Origin: Bacteroidota bacterium
GTDB taxonomy: Bacteria; Bacteroidota; Bacteroidia; AKYH767-A; OLB10
Direction: 5' to 3'
Assembly (NCBI GenBank): GCA_019136655.1
Contig: JAGVTU010000009.1
Location: forward strand, 1-64,000
Length of the DNA: 64,000 nt
Shown here: one piece after another, positions 1 to 8,319 of the stretch
Layout of the letters: each line of letters opens with the position of its first letter
How positions within the stretch are numbered: the stretch's first letter is position 1
Notes under the pieces: model-generated
The model's input: the letters and a program-made list of their open reading frames with translations, nothing else
The model's database searches: none
Told to the model about the DNA's origin: nothing
Program-made: the position numbers and the translations under genes

Positions 1-1300
1 CCATTACTGAACGATATGCACCTGTACCACATGAATTGATTCCTTCTACTCGAATTACATAGGTTGAATTTACTGTGGTTCCAAACTCTACATCTCTTGT
101 GCTGCTGCCATCAGCAGTTAAAAAGTTTACCCCTGTAATATTTATTCCCGGATACCAGTGATAACTGGTAGCTCCTGTTGCACTTGTGCTTAAAGTATAT
201 GGCCCGTCTGTTGGGTTAGGACATACACTTGATGGTGCTCCTGTAATTGGATCGGGTTGGGAGGGAACATCACCAACAGTGATAGTTGTTGTATTATTTG
301 CACTGATGGCATTGTTGCAACCTGCTTCTGTTAAATGCGTAACAGTAATATCGCTATTACCAACTGAAGTAAGGCCTGTAGCTGTAAACGTTCCTGTGCC
401 TGCAGTTGTAACAGTCATTGAAGCTGTTAATCCGCTGGCTGCAGGTAAACTTCTGTCATAGGTAACAGTATAGCTGCCTACCGGAAGCATACCGTTAATC
501 GTAATATCGGACTGACCTGCAGATACACAAATTGGTGTTACACCGCTTGTTGAGGTTAATGAATAGGTAACACAATAAGTTACTCTTACCTGACCACGGA
601 ATCCATTACCGCCTGTTCTGTCTGTACCATTACTTGAACGGCCACCGCTACCACCGGCAGAAAGTGCTGTTGCACTAGTACCATTTCCAGTACTTAAAAA
701 CCGACCACTTGCTCCGGCTCCTCCACCTCCTGTTCCTCCTGTACCACCAGTACTGCCTGATGCATTTCCACCATTACCGGCATTACCGGCTCCTCCACCA
801 CCTCCTCCTGAATAAAACGAAGCAAAAGCAGCAGCTCCATTTCCACCATTATATGTACCGGTAGCTCCGGCTCCCCCCGCACCTGAATTGGAACCGCTTT
901 TGCCAGCTTTACCTCCTGCTCCACCATTAGCAGTAACCAAACCACCAAATGATGACTGACCACCGGGGCCTCCGTCAGCAGCAGACACTCCTGTACCTCC
1001 TGCTCCAACAGTTACGGTTATATTATTACCCGGAGTCACGCTTACTGAATTATTCAGTACAAAAGCACCTCCGCCTCCACCTCCACCTGCACGATTTACG
1101 CCAGATGCACCATCAACTCCACCTCCGGCACCACCACCGCCCCAGGCTTCCACTTTAACAGAATAGACCCCTGCAGGCACCGTAAAAGTTCCTGAAGATG
1201 TAAAAGTTTGTGTTGTTTGAGCAAGCAATGAGCTTCCTCCCAACATGAATGTCAGCAATAAAGCTGATTTCACTAATTGTTTGACTTTTCTCATAATCAT
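1..1300 (-). CDS. Glycine-rich secreted surface protein, N-terminal part (runs off the window)
   Basis: The minus strand is open without a stop from the ATG at 1300 (an in-frame ATG at 1294 is equally possible) to base 1, about 433 codons. It begins with a signal peptide (MIMRKVKQ, hydrophobic core, SLLAQ). Next is a module of the type TFTSSGTFTVPAGVYSVKV followed by roughly 150 residues very rich in Gly, Ser and Asn; this matches the glycine-rich domain found at the start of many Bacteroidota secreted proteins. From about residue 220 there are Ser/Thr-rich beta modules with paired cysteines (CVSAGQ, GCNN, CPNPTDGPY, INSCGTG) like the Ig-like repeats of large T9SS adhesins. The C-terminus, where a sorting domain would be, lies outside the window. 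An adhesin or matrix role is inferred. Confidence 0.8.
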   Translation of the reverse strand, partial: MIMRKVKQLVKSALLLTFMLGGSSLLAQTTQTFTSSGTFTVPAGVYSVKVEAWGGGGAGGGVDGASGVNRAGGGGGGGAFVLNNSVSVTPGNNITVTVGAGGTGVSAADGGPGGQSSFGGLVTANGGAGGKAGKSGSNSGAGGAGATGTYNGGNGAAAFASFYSGGGGGGAGNAGNGGNASGSTGGTGGTGGGGAGASGRFLSTGNGTSATALSAGGSGGRSSNGTDRTGGNGFRGQVRVTYCVTYSLTSTSGVTPICVSAGQSDITINGMLPVGSYTVTYDRSLPAASGLTASMTVTTAGTGTFTATGLTSVGNSDITVTHLTEAGCNNAISANNTTTITVGDVPSQPDPITGAPSSVCPNPTDGPYTLSTSATGATSYHWYPGINITGVNFLTADGSSTRDVEFGTTVNSTYVIRVEGINSCGTGAYRSVM

Positions 1301-1597
1301 TTGTTTTTGCAATTTAATTTCTATTATTTTTTGGAATTATAAAATCAATGTAAAATAGAACTCACCGGAATAGGGAGTGACAATAACTTCGTAAACGAAA
1401 GCTTTTTATGGGTGAACTTTACCCGTTAGAAGGTGATTGTTGGGGTTATTTTCTTTATTCATATTTGTCAGTTATTAAACTTTGCAAGTGATATAAATCA
1501 TCTTGCAATTCAAAAATACATGAAAATCAACCTTTTTGTCAAGTAAACATTTCACAAGTTATCAACAAGTTGACATCTGATAACAATTTTTACGCTT
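1301..1597. other. AT-rich intergenic leader region
   Basis: This 297-bp gap holds no gene. On the minus strand a TATTTTTG box (1518 down to 1511) fits the Bacteroidota -7 consensus, with a TTG 21 bp upstream; if used, the glycine-rich gene would have a leader of about 200 nt. A weak quasi-palindrome, GGGTGAACTTTACCC, sits at about 1411-1425 inside that leader. I see no terminator for the epimerase gene. Confidence 0.35.
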
Positions 1598-2491
1598 TCA
1601 GAATACCGGCCATTGCATGTTTTCGGCTCTTGTAAACTTAAAAATGTAACCTGATGAGGTTATTTTTTCTGATGAAACCTTCTGACTGGCAAGAAGCATT
1701 TCGCTACGGTTTCCCATCATCAAATTGAGCAGTATGCCGGGAATTTGAAATTTAATGCCCTGCTTTTTACAAGTTAACTGAATAGCAGTCATCAATTCTT
1801 TAGCTCTAACAGGATTTGGAGCTACTCCGTTATAAATTCCGCTGAGCTGATGTTCAAACAAATGAATTATAATACCGCAGAGGTCGTCAATATGTATCCA
1901 GCTTTGCCACTGTTTACCATTGCCAAATACAGGAGCTATTCCAAATCGCAATGGCTTAAGAATTTCTTTCAGCATACCACCGTCAGGACTCATCACCAAC
2001 CCAATTCTCACTATGGAAGTACTAATATTTAGTTCGGCCATACGGAATGATTCCTTCTCCCAATGCTCACACAGGTTGCCCAAAAAAGAATGACTCACAC
2101 TGTTTTCTTCCGTCAGATTTTCACCCTCATTATAAAATCCAATTGCCGATGCTCCCACATAACACTTCACCTTGTGCAGGTGTGTTTTCAATGTATTAAA
2201 CAGTAATTGTGCAGTGTTTATACGGCTATTAAATAAATCTCTTTTTCTTTTTTCTGTCCATGGCCTTTCGGCAATATTGCTTCCTGCCAGATTAATTAAT
2301 ACATCTGCTTTTTCCAAACAAGTATTATCAATCTCTTGCTCTTGCGGATTCCAATAAAAACCTTTTACGTGCAACCCCTGATGTGGTTTTCTGCTCAATA
2401 CTGCAACATCATAACCTTTATCTAAAAGAAGTTGTGACAGTCTGCTTCCTATAAATCCACTTCCTCCGGCTATTAAAACTGTTTGTTGCAT
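1598..2491 (-). CDS. TIGR01777-family NAD(P)-dependent epimerase/SDR protein
   Basis: 297 residues, the usual length for this family (YfcH, SDR39U1). The N-terminus MQQTVLIAGGSGFIGSRL carries the Rossmann GxxGFIG dinucleotide-binding motif at residues 9-15. Other family marks are DVLINLAGSNIAERPW, the strand YVGASAIGFYN, and VRIGLVMSPDGGMLKEIL followed by WIHIDDL. The C-terminal DUF1731-like part is shorter than in some homologues. The protein is cytoplasmic and its substrate is unknown. It stands alone on the minus strand, so the neighbours do not help. Family assignment is secure, function is not. Confidence 0.9.
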   Translation of the reverse strand: MQQTVLIAGGSGFIGSRLSQLLLDKGYDVAVLSRKPHQGLHVKGFYWNPQEQEIDNTCLEKADVLINLAGSNIAERPWTEKRKRDLFNSRINTAQLLFNTLKTHLHKVKCYVGASAIGFYNEGENLTEENSVSHSFLGNLCEHWEKESFRMAELNISTSIVRIGLVMSPDGGMLKEILKPLRFGIAPVFGNGKQWQSWIHIDDLCGIIIHLFEHQLSGIYNGVAPNPVRAKELMTAIQLTCKKQGIKFQIPGILLNLMMGNRSEMLLASQKVSSEKITSSGYIFKFTRAENMQWPVF

Positions 2492-2530
2492 GTTGTAATA
2501 CAGTTAACGTGTAACAGTAAAACACTTATT

Positions 2531-3544
2531 CTAAAGTTTAGTTGGGTCGTCCAGATCATAATAATCCAACCGTTCATCATTAAGCAGAAAATTATCGCCA
2601 TTACGCTTCCAGCGCGTATCGCCCAACAATATTCTGAATGCGAACTTTACATAAGGAGCAGATTGCAAATCCGACTTAATAATATTTGACTTGTCACTCA
2701 CCTCACCTTCGGTAAATGACAAACGTCTGTTCAGTGCCATTCCAACTTCAGGTTTTATGAGCAGCCTGTTGCTTAATCCAATTTCATAGCTGAATCCTGT
2801 TTTAAAACTTCGGTAACGCATACGCAAGGACAATGGATCGTTTGCCGCAAAAATCGGTTCATCATATCCTGAAAACATATATTGGTCACCATCCGGTCTG
2901 ATAAATACTGATAGCATATCATACTCATTTGTTTTGTAATAAAACGAAACACTTACCGGCAATGAAATTTTAAGTTTCGATTTGTCCGAAGTTCTGATTA
3001 CACATCCCAATAAAGGCAATAGTACGGGCCGTGCATACACATAAGAATAAACCGCTCCCAGGTGATAGGAAAAATTACCGCTTACTTTTCGTTTGAACAA
3101 TGCATGACCTGTAAAGCGTATGGTAATTTCAGAAAAAATATCCATATCCTGAGCAATACCTGCAGCAAAGCCTGCAAGCCAGGTGTTTTTATTTCCACTG
3201 TTAAATATAAGTGACGGACCTGCAGTAGCACTGAGAAACTGATGTTTGTTTTCAAGAAATGTAATATTGGGCAACGTATAGTTAGCATTGGCATTCACCA
3301 GCAATACAAATGATTTGTAAGTTAAATCATTTGTAAGTGCATATCGCCTGCTGATTACAGGAAAAACAAAACCTGCATACGCTTTCGTCATACTGAACTT
3401 TCCCTCCACAGAATCGCCTTTGAACTTTGACTGAGGAAGATACTCTGCACTGAACTTTAATTGTGGATTCAGGAATTTTCTGTCCTGCGCAAAGGAAGTT
3501 GTCACTCCCGTTAGTAAAATGAAAATAATTAGATTTCTTACCAT
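2531..3544 (-). CDS. Secreted, probably outer-membrane beta-barrel protein, unknown function
   Basis: The frame stays open up to 3823, but I place the start at the ATG at 3544. There a clear signal peptide begins (MVRNLIIFILLTGVTTSFAQ), and a longer start would run into the divergent transporter gene. The 337-residue product alternates polar and aromatic residues in short strands (LKISLPVSVSFYYKT, FKTGFSYEIGL, PYVKFAFRILLG), as in outer-membrane barrels with repeated strands and turns. No catalytic motif is visible. It may belong to one of the small DUF barrel families of Bacteroidota; I cannot name which. Confidence 0.7.
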   Translation of the reverse strand: MVRNLIIFILLTGVTTSFAQDRKFLNPQLKFSAEYLPQSKFKGDSVEGKFSMTKAYAGFVFPVISRRYALTNDLTYKSFVLLVNANANYTLPNITFLENKHQFLSATAGPSLIFNSGNKNTWLAGFAAGIAQDMDIFSEITIRFTGHALFKRKVSGNFSYHLGAVYSYVYARPVLLPLLGCVIRTSDKSKLKISLPVSVSFYYKTNEYDMLSVFIRPDGDQYMFSGYDEPIFAANDPLSLRMRYRSFKTGFSYEIGLSNRLLIKPEVGMALNRRLSFTEGEVSDKSNIIKSDLQSAPYVKFAFRILLGDTRWKRNGDNFLLNDERLDYYDLDDPTKL

Positions 3545-3607
3545 ATCAGAAGACAAAGTAATTGCTCCACATAAAACGGTACAATCATTTTTATATTGAA
3601 AAATATC

Positions 3608-3615
3608 TATTTTTG
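3608..3615 (+). promoter_or_regulatory. Possible -7 box for the nucleoside transporter gene
   Basis: TATTTTTG matches TAnnTTTG and lies 57 bp before the ATG at 3672. No convincing TTG element is found 19 bp upstream, so this is tentative. Confidence 0.35.
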
Positions 3616-3671
3616 AACACTTGGCATTAAGCAATATTTTCATCCACATACAATAATCAGATTTAAATTTT

Positions 3672-4946
3672 ATGGATCGTTTTTTCGGAATCTTCGGTTT
3701 TATATTTATTCTTGGTATTGCCTTTCTACTTTCAAACAACAGAAAGGCTATTAATTTAAGGGTTGTACTGAGTGGCTTAGGGCTGCAATTTTTATTAGCT
3801 GTTTTTATTCTGAAAACAACCATCGGCCAAATGATCTTTCACAAGATTGCTGACTTCATCACCAAAATACTCGATTATGCATTGAGTGGAGGAGAGTTTG
3901 TATTCGGGGCGCTGATAAAAAAAGAAATTATGGATCAGATATTCGGTCCTTCGAACAGTTTCATTTTTATGTTTCAGATAATGCCAACCATCATCTTTGT
4001 TGCGGTGCTGGTTAGTATTGCTTATCATATTGGATTGATGCAACGCATTGTTTCCATTTTTGCAAAAGGGATGAAAGCCATCATGAATGTAAGTGGTGCT
4101 GAGGCTTTGAGTAATGTGTCTTCTGCATTTGTGGGTCAGGTAGAAGCACAGATTCTTATCAAACCATACATCAGCAAAATGACCATGAGCGAATTGCTGG
4201 CATCTATGACAGGAAGTATGGCTTGTATTGCAGGTGGTGTAATGGCTGTATATATTTCAATGGGTGTGCCGGCAGAATATCTTCTTGCAGCAAGTATTAT
4301 GGCTGCACCCGCTGCTTTGGTAATAGCTAAAATTGTTTACCCCGAAACTGAAGAATCAGAAACCAAGGGAACCGTAAAACTGGAGGTTAAGAAAACACAC
4401 AGCAACCTGATGGATGCAGTATCACATGGTGCCAGCGATGGATTAAAAGTTTCGCTTAATGTAATTGCCATGCTCATTGGTGTGATTGCATTAATTGCAT
4501 TGATTGATGCTACACTTGGATTTTGCGGAAGACATCTGGCTGCATGGGGAATGAGCCTTAGTGTCATTCATATTGACCTGAACAATCTTAGTCTGAAAGA
4601 AATTCTCGGTGCATTATTTTCTGTGTTTGCTTATCTGATGGGTGTTCCATCGCAAGATGTGCACACAGCAGGGCAACTACTCGGAACTAAATTTGCCGTG
4701 AATGAGTTTGTGGCTTATGTTGATTTTACCACTGCCATGAAAAGTCTTTCACCAAAATCAATCACCATACTGAGTATTGCGCTTTGCGGATTTGCGAACT
4801 TCAGTTCTGTAGCCATTCAAGTAGGTGGAATTGGCGAACTTGCTCCCTCTCGCAGAGCCGATTTGGCCAAGCTGGGACTTAAAGCACTCGTATGCGGTAC
4901 GCTTGCTTCCTATCTTTCCGCAACTCTTGCAGGAATTTTGATGTAA
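3672..4946 (+). CDS. nupC: Concentrative nucleoside transporter (CNT/NupC family)
   Basis: 424 residues, matching the CNT family length. The protein is highly hydrophobic with about ten membrane segments. Family marks include FVFGALI near residue 80, SNVSSAFVGQVEAQILIKPYI near 150, where NupC proteins have their first nucleoside-binding loop, and FTTAMKSLSPKSITILSIALCGFANFSS in the last third, the second conserved region. It would import nucleosides by symport with Na+ or H+; the coupling ion cannot be read here. It is divergent from the beta-barrel gene and convergent with ruvC, so it is probably a single-gene unit. The symbol is used for the family. Confidence 0.9.
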   Translation: MDRFFGIFGFIFILGIAFLLSNNRKAINLRVVLSGLGLQFLLAVFILKTTIGQMIFHKIADFITKILDYALSGGEFVFGALIKKEIMDQIFGPSNSFIFMFQIMPTIIFVAVLVSIAYHIGLMQRIVSIFAKGMKAIMNVSGAEALSNVSSAFVGQVEAQILIKPYISKMTMSELLASMTGSMACIAGGVMAVYISMGVPAEYLLAASIMAAPAALVIAKIVYPETEESETKGTVKLEVKKTHSNLMDAVSHGASDGLKVSLNVIAMLIGVIALIALIDATLGFCGRHLAAWGMSLSVIHIDLNNLSLKEILGALFSVFAYLMGVPSQDVHTAGQLLGTKFAVNEFVAYVDFTTAMKSLSPKSITILSIALCGFANFSSVAIQVGGIGELAPSRRADLAKLGLKALVCGTLASYLSATLAGILM

Positions 4947-4948
4947 TA

Positions 4949-4966
4949 GCTGAATTTAATTTCAGC
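4949..4966. terminator. Weak hairpin between convergent nupC and ruvC
   Basis: A 6-bp inverted repeat (GCTGAA, 6-nt loop, TTCAGC) spans the 15-bp gap between the two stop codons. AT-rich flanks would allow termination in both directions, but the stem is short. Confidence 0.35.
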
Positions 4967-5540
4967 CAATTATTTTATCAGGGTTATCATCAACGAATGA
5001 TTTCCATCCGCCTTTTTTAGTCCCTGAAATTTTACTGCCGTTTGTATTTTGAAAATGATGGCAAACTGCAACTGCAAGGCCATCTGTAGCGTCCAGATAT
5101 TTTGGCATCTCTTCGAAGTGTAGCAACTGTTGCAGCATAGCAGCAACCTGCTCCTTGGTAGCACTGCCATTTCCTGTAACCGACTGTTTTATTTTTTTGG
5201 GACTGTATTCAAACACGGGAATATTTTTGAACAAAGCAGCTGCAAGAGCTACACCCTGTGCACGTCCTAACTTCAGCATTGACTGAACATTCTTGCCGAA
5301 GAAAGGAGCTTCTATTGCCATTTCATCGGGAAGGTAACTTTCTATCAGACGCAAAGTTTTTTCAAAAATGTGTTTCAGTTTCAAAGGATGGTTTTCAATT
5401 TTCTCAAGGTGAATAATACCCGCTGTTTCAAGTTTCATTTCAGGGCCTTTAATGTGAAGCACACCATAACCCATAACATTGGTCCCGGGGTCAATGCCCA
5501 GAACAATTTTTTCTGCTGATGTAATTTCGTGTAGAGCCAA
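4962..5540 (-). CDS. ruvC: Crossover junction endodeoxyribonuclease RuvC
   Basis: 192 residues. RuvC resolves Holliday junctions as a dimer with RuvAB. The RNase H-like catalytic carboxylates are visible: Asp17 in GIDPGT, Glu77 in IEAPFFGKN, and Asp150/Asp153 in DATDGLAVAVCHHF. The stretch SMLKLGRAQGVALAAA is also typical. The C-terminus has a short extra tail (about 25 residues, Lys/Gly/Ser-rich) after the catalytic helix. ruvA and ruvB are not in the window, which is common in this phylum. The first codons lie 31 bp from the divergent flippase-like gene. Confidence 0.95.
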   Translation of the reverse strand: MALHEITSAEKIVLGIDPGTNVMGYGVLHIKGPEMKLETAGIIHLEKIENHPLKLKHIFEKTLRLIESYLPDEMAIEAPFFGKNVQSMLKLGRAQGVALAAALFKNIPVFEYSPKKIKQSVTGNGSATKEQVAAMLQQLLHFEEMPKYLDATDGLAVAVCHHFQNTNGSKISGTKKGGWKSFVDDNPDKIIG

Positions 5541-5571
5541 AATAATTCTTTAATCTTGCAACAAATCCGAA

Positions 5572-6555
5572 GTGTTGCAACAACCAAAAGTACATATAAA
5601 AAAGTTGCTGTTGAATATTCTGAAAATTACAACAGCCCTGCTTGCTTTGTGGTTTATTTATAAACGGGTAATAGAGAAAGAACAGTTTCATGTTTTCATA
5701 GACTTTATAAAGCAGAAATCACAATCGCCACAAACCATATTCTATATTTTGCTTGCTACGGTTCTGATGTTTGTCAACTGGGGCATTGAAGCCATTAAAT
5801 GGCGATTGCTGGTAATGCAGTTATGGCACATTTCGCTCAAAGAAAGTTTCAAAGCAATATTTGCAGGAGCTACCATCAGTTTTTTTACACCAAACCGTGT
5901 AGGTGATTTTGCCGGACGTATTTTCTTTCTGCCAAATAGAGTGAGATTACCATCCATTATTTCAACTTTTATTGGCAACCTAAGTCAGTTAATTATTACT
6001 CTGAGTGCAGGACTTTTTTGCAATGCTTTTTTTCTGTCTGAATATTTTCAGTGGAGCAATGCACTTATGACTTTCACAAAATTTGCTGCCTGCATTTCAG
6101 GTATTGGTTTACTTGCAGCATTTCCTTTCATCAAATACATTGCTTACCTGCCTCCGTTGCAAAGATTAAAAAACAAATACAACAGTTATATCACACTTCT
6201 TGAGAATTACACTCCCCGACAACTGGCTTATACTTTGTTCTTATCACTGTTACGATATTCGGTTTTCAGCATTCAGTATCTTATTCTTTTCCATATTGCA
6301 GGTATCCACATGTCACCGACTCTTGTTGCTATAGTTTGTATAATATTTTTTGTTCAGGCTGTAATCCCAACTGTTGCAATCACTGAATTTGCTTTCAGAG
6401 GTTCTGTTGCTATTCTGGTTGCTGCACCTTTTTTCACAGCCGACAATGAAATCATTACAGCATCATTTGCACTTTGGCTTATCAATCTGGCATTACCTGC
6501 AGCTGTTGGTTCGCTGATGATATTGTACGCTAAATTTCAAAATAATTCCAATTGA
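5572..6555 (+). CDS. Flippase-like/lysylphosphatidylglycerol synthase TM-domain protein
   Basis: 327 residues with seven to eight predicted membrane helices. The mark is the conserved WGIEAIKWRLL near residue 67, followed by FKAIFAGATISFFTPNRVGDFAGRIFFL, typical of the AglD2/UPF0104 membrane family, here without the soluble catalytic domain of MprF. Its role is unproven; relatives are thought to move or modify lipid-linked sugars. Its stop overlaps the start of the next gene, a membrane glycosyltransferase, so the pair is probably translationally coupled and may make or export a glycolipid. Confidence 0.85.
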   Translation: MLQQPKVHIKKLLLNILKITTALLALWFIYKRVIEKEQFHVFIDFIKQKSQSPQTIFYILLATVLMFVNWGIEAIKWRLLVMQLWHISLKESFKAIFAGATISFFTPNRVGDFAGRIFFLPNRVRLPSIISTFIGNLSQLIITLSAGLFCNAFFLSEYFQWSNALMTFTKFAACISGIGLLAAFPFIKYIAYLPPLQRLKNKYNSYITLLENYTPRQLAYTLFLSLLRYSVFSIQYLILFHIAGIHMSPTLVAIVCIIFFVQAVIPTVAITEFAFRGSVAILVAAPFFTADNEIITASFALWLINLALPAAVGSLMILYAKFQNNSN

Positions 6556-7667
6556 TTTTCCTGCTTCTCATACCGCTGATTTATTCCATTCTGATGCTCA
6601 GGATACTGTCAGGTTTTGAAAAAACCAAATTAAATTCTATTCCTTCAGAAATAAGTGAATATGTCAGTGTCAGTATTGTAATTGCAGCACGCAATGAAGA
6701 AAAAAACATACCGATACTGATCAAGTCTTTAGCGTCCCTGAATTTTCCACCTTCTCATTTCGAAATTATTATTGCTGATGATCATAGCGAAGACAACACT
6801 GTAAACATCTGCAATAACTTATTCCAACAACATCAGTTGCGTGGAAAAGTAATTCAATCCTCAGGTGAGGGCAAGAAAATTGCAATTGCTAGCGGCATTA
6901 AAGAAGCCACAGGTAAACTCATTGTTACAACTGATGCAGATTGCACTTTTCATCCTGACTGGATTCATACAATTTTAGAATATTATAAAACCACATCAGC
7001 AGGAATGATGCTGATGCCTGTTGTTTTAACAGGAGAAAATTTATTTGCCCGTTTGCAGCATGTAGAATCTTTAGCACTTGCAGGTGTGGCTGCAGGGTCG
7101 TTGCAAAATGGTTATCCATTGTTAAGCAATGGAGCAGCCATGGCTTTTGAAAAACAAGTTTATGAGCAATATAATAAAAACGATTTGCGATTTGATATTG
7201 CCAGTGGTGATGATATGTTCCTTATGCTAAACCACTACAAGCAATTTCCAAATAAAGTAATCTTTATCAATCATCCGCTTGCTACAGTGAATGCGAATGC
7301 TCAAACCTCAATAGCTGATTTTGTGCAACAACGAGTACGATGGGCTGCAAAAACAAAACAATACACACAAAAATATATAATTCTCTTTGGGCTACTTATT
7401 ATTCTTTATGCCATGTTAATCATTCCATCTGTCGTATTATTTTTATACCATCCTTCCATCTCAAATTTATGGTTATTAAGTATTCCGTTGATTAAAATGT
7501 TTATAGACTATATTTTTCTGCAAAGGGTTTCCGAAAAACTTAAGCAGCCTTTTTACAGAAAGGAATTTTTTGCATGGCAATTTATATATCCTGTGTACAT
7601 ACTGATAACAGGGCTTATGTCAATAGCAGGTGTTTATAAATGGAAAGGCAGAAGCTATCGTAACTAA
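6552..7667 (+). CDS. Family 2 glycosyltransferase, membrane-bound
   Basis: 371 residues from a TTG start whose TTGA overlaps the previous stop by four bases; no ATG of comparable fit lies upstream. The N-terminal hydrophobic segment (IFLLLIPLIYSILML) is followed by a GT-A domain: VSIVIAARNEEKNI, IIADDHSEDNT (nucleotide-binding Asp) and TTDADC (DxD-like). QQRVRWAAK matches the Q(Q/R)xRW motif of processive family 2 enzymes. At least three C-terminal helices anchor it. It probably transfers a sugar to a lipid or growing glycan at the inner membrane; donor and acceptor are unknown. Confidence 0.9.
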   Translation: MIFLLLIPLIYSILMLRILSGFEKTKLNSIPSEISEYVSVSIVIAARNEEKNIPILIKSLASLNFPPSHFEIIIADDHSEDNTVNICNNLFQQHQLRGKVIQSSGEGKKIAIASGIKEATGKLIVTTDADCTFHPDWIHTILEYYKTTSAGMMLMPVVLTGENLFARLQHVESLALAGVAAGSLQNGYPLLSNGAAMAFEKQVYEQYNKNDLRFDIASGDDMFLMLNHYKQFPNKVIFINHPLATVNANAQTSIADFVQQRVRWAAKTKQYTQKYIILFGLLIILYAMLIIPSVVLFLYHPSISNLWLLSIPLIKMFIDYIFLQRVSEKLKQPFYRKEFFAWQFIYPVYILITGLMSIAGVYKWKGRSYRN

Positions 7668-7695
7668 ACAATTTTATAATCGAAATGCAGATTTG

Positions 7696-7703
7696 TAATT
7701 TTG
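7696..7703 (+). promoter_or_regulatory. Possible -7 box for the gamma carbonic anhydrase gene
   Basis: TAATTTTG matches TAnnTTTG and ends 15 bp before the ATG at 7718. The upstream element at the right spacing is only TTTT, so the call is moderate. Confidence 0.45.
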
Positions 7704-7717
7704 AAAAAAAATAAAAT

Positions 7718-8251
7718 ATGGCACTTATAAAATCAGTAAAAGGAATAAATCCTGTTTTTGGAGAAAACTTTTACGCTGCTGAAAATGCTACCATTGTTGG
7801 CAATGTGGTAATGGGAAACGATTGTACTGTATGGTTCAATGCCGTTGTGAGAGGTGATGTCAATTCAATTGTGATAGGCAATAAAGTAAACATACAGGAC
7901 AATGCTGTTATTCATTGTACTTTTCAGAATCTCGAAGCAGGGCAGCAGGGAGCCAAAACTGTTATTGGAAACAATGTTTCGATTGGTCACAGTGCCATTG
8001 TGCATGGCTGCACACTCGAAGATAATGTGCTGATAGGAATGGGAGCCATTGTGATGGATAATGCCATTATTAAAAAAAATTCAATTATAGCAGCCGGAGC
8101 TGTGGTTCTGGAAAACACTGTTGTTGAATCAGGTTGCATCTATGCCGGTGTTCCTGCAAAAAAAGTCAAAGAAGTCAGCCCTGAACATTTCAGAGATTTG
8201 AATGAACGCATTGCAAACAATTATGTAATGTATGCAAGTTGGTTTAAGTAA
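7718..8251 (+). CDS. Gamma-class carbonic anhydrase-like hexapeptide protein
   Basis: 177 residues, the usual length of the YrdA/PaaY/CaiE group. It is a left-handed beta helix built of hexapeptide repeats (VVMGNDCTVWFNAVVRGD, VIGNKVNIQDNAVIHC, IGNNVSIGHSAIVHGC, VLIGMGAIVMDNAII). The three zinc/iron-ligand histidines of gamma carbonic anhydrases are present: one in AVIHC and two in GHSAIVHG. It is therefore probably metal-binding; carbonic anhydrase activity is inferred, since some relatives act as acyl or CoA-ester hydrolases. The C-terminal helix (SPEHFRDLNERIANNYV) is typical. Confidence 0.9.
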   Translation: MALIKSVKGINPVFGENFYAAENATIVGNVVMGNDCTVWFNAVVRGDVNSIVIGNKVNIQDNAVIHCTFQNLEAGQQGAKTVIGNNVSIGHSAIVHGCTLEDNVLIGMGAIVMDNAIIKKNSIIAAGAVVLENTVVESGCIYAGVPAKKVKEVSPEHFRDLNERIANNYVMYASWFK

Positions 8252-8319
8252 ATATTTTTCAATACACTTTTGAATAACATTACAAACTTCAGTTCTACAA
8301 TTAATATAAAAATACTTTC

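Noticed and set aside
694-1158. Low-complexity ORFs on both strands and a CRISPR-like look
   Set aside because: The repeats are GGT/GGA glycine codons of the secreted protein; there are no constant repeat units or unique spacers.
3545-3823. N-terminal extension of the beta-barrel gene up to 3823
   Set aside because: It would overlap the divergent transporter gene and bury the signal peptide at residue 94.
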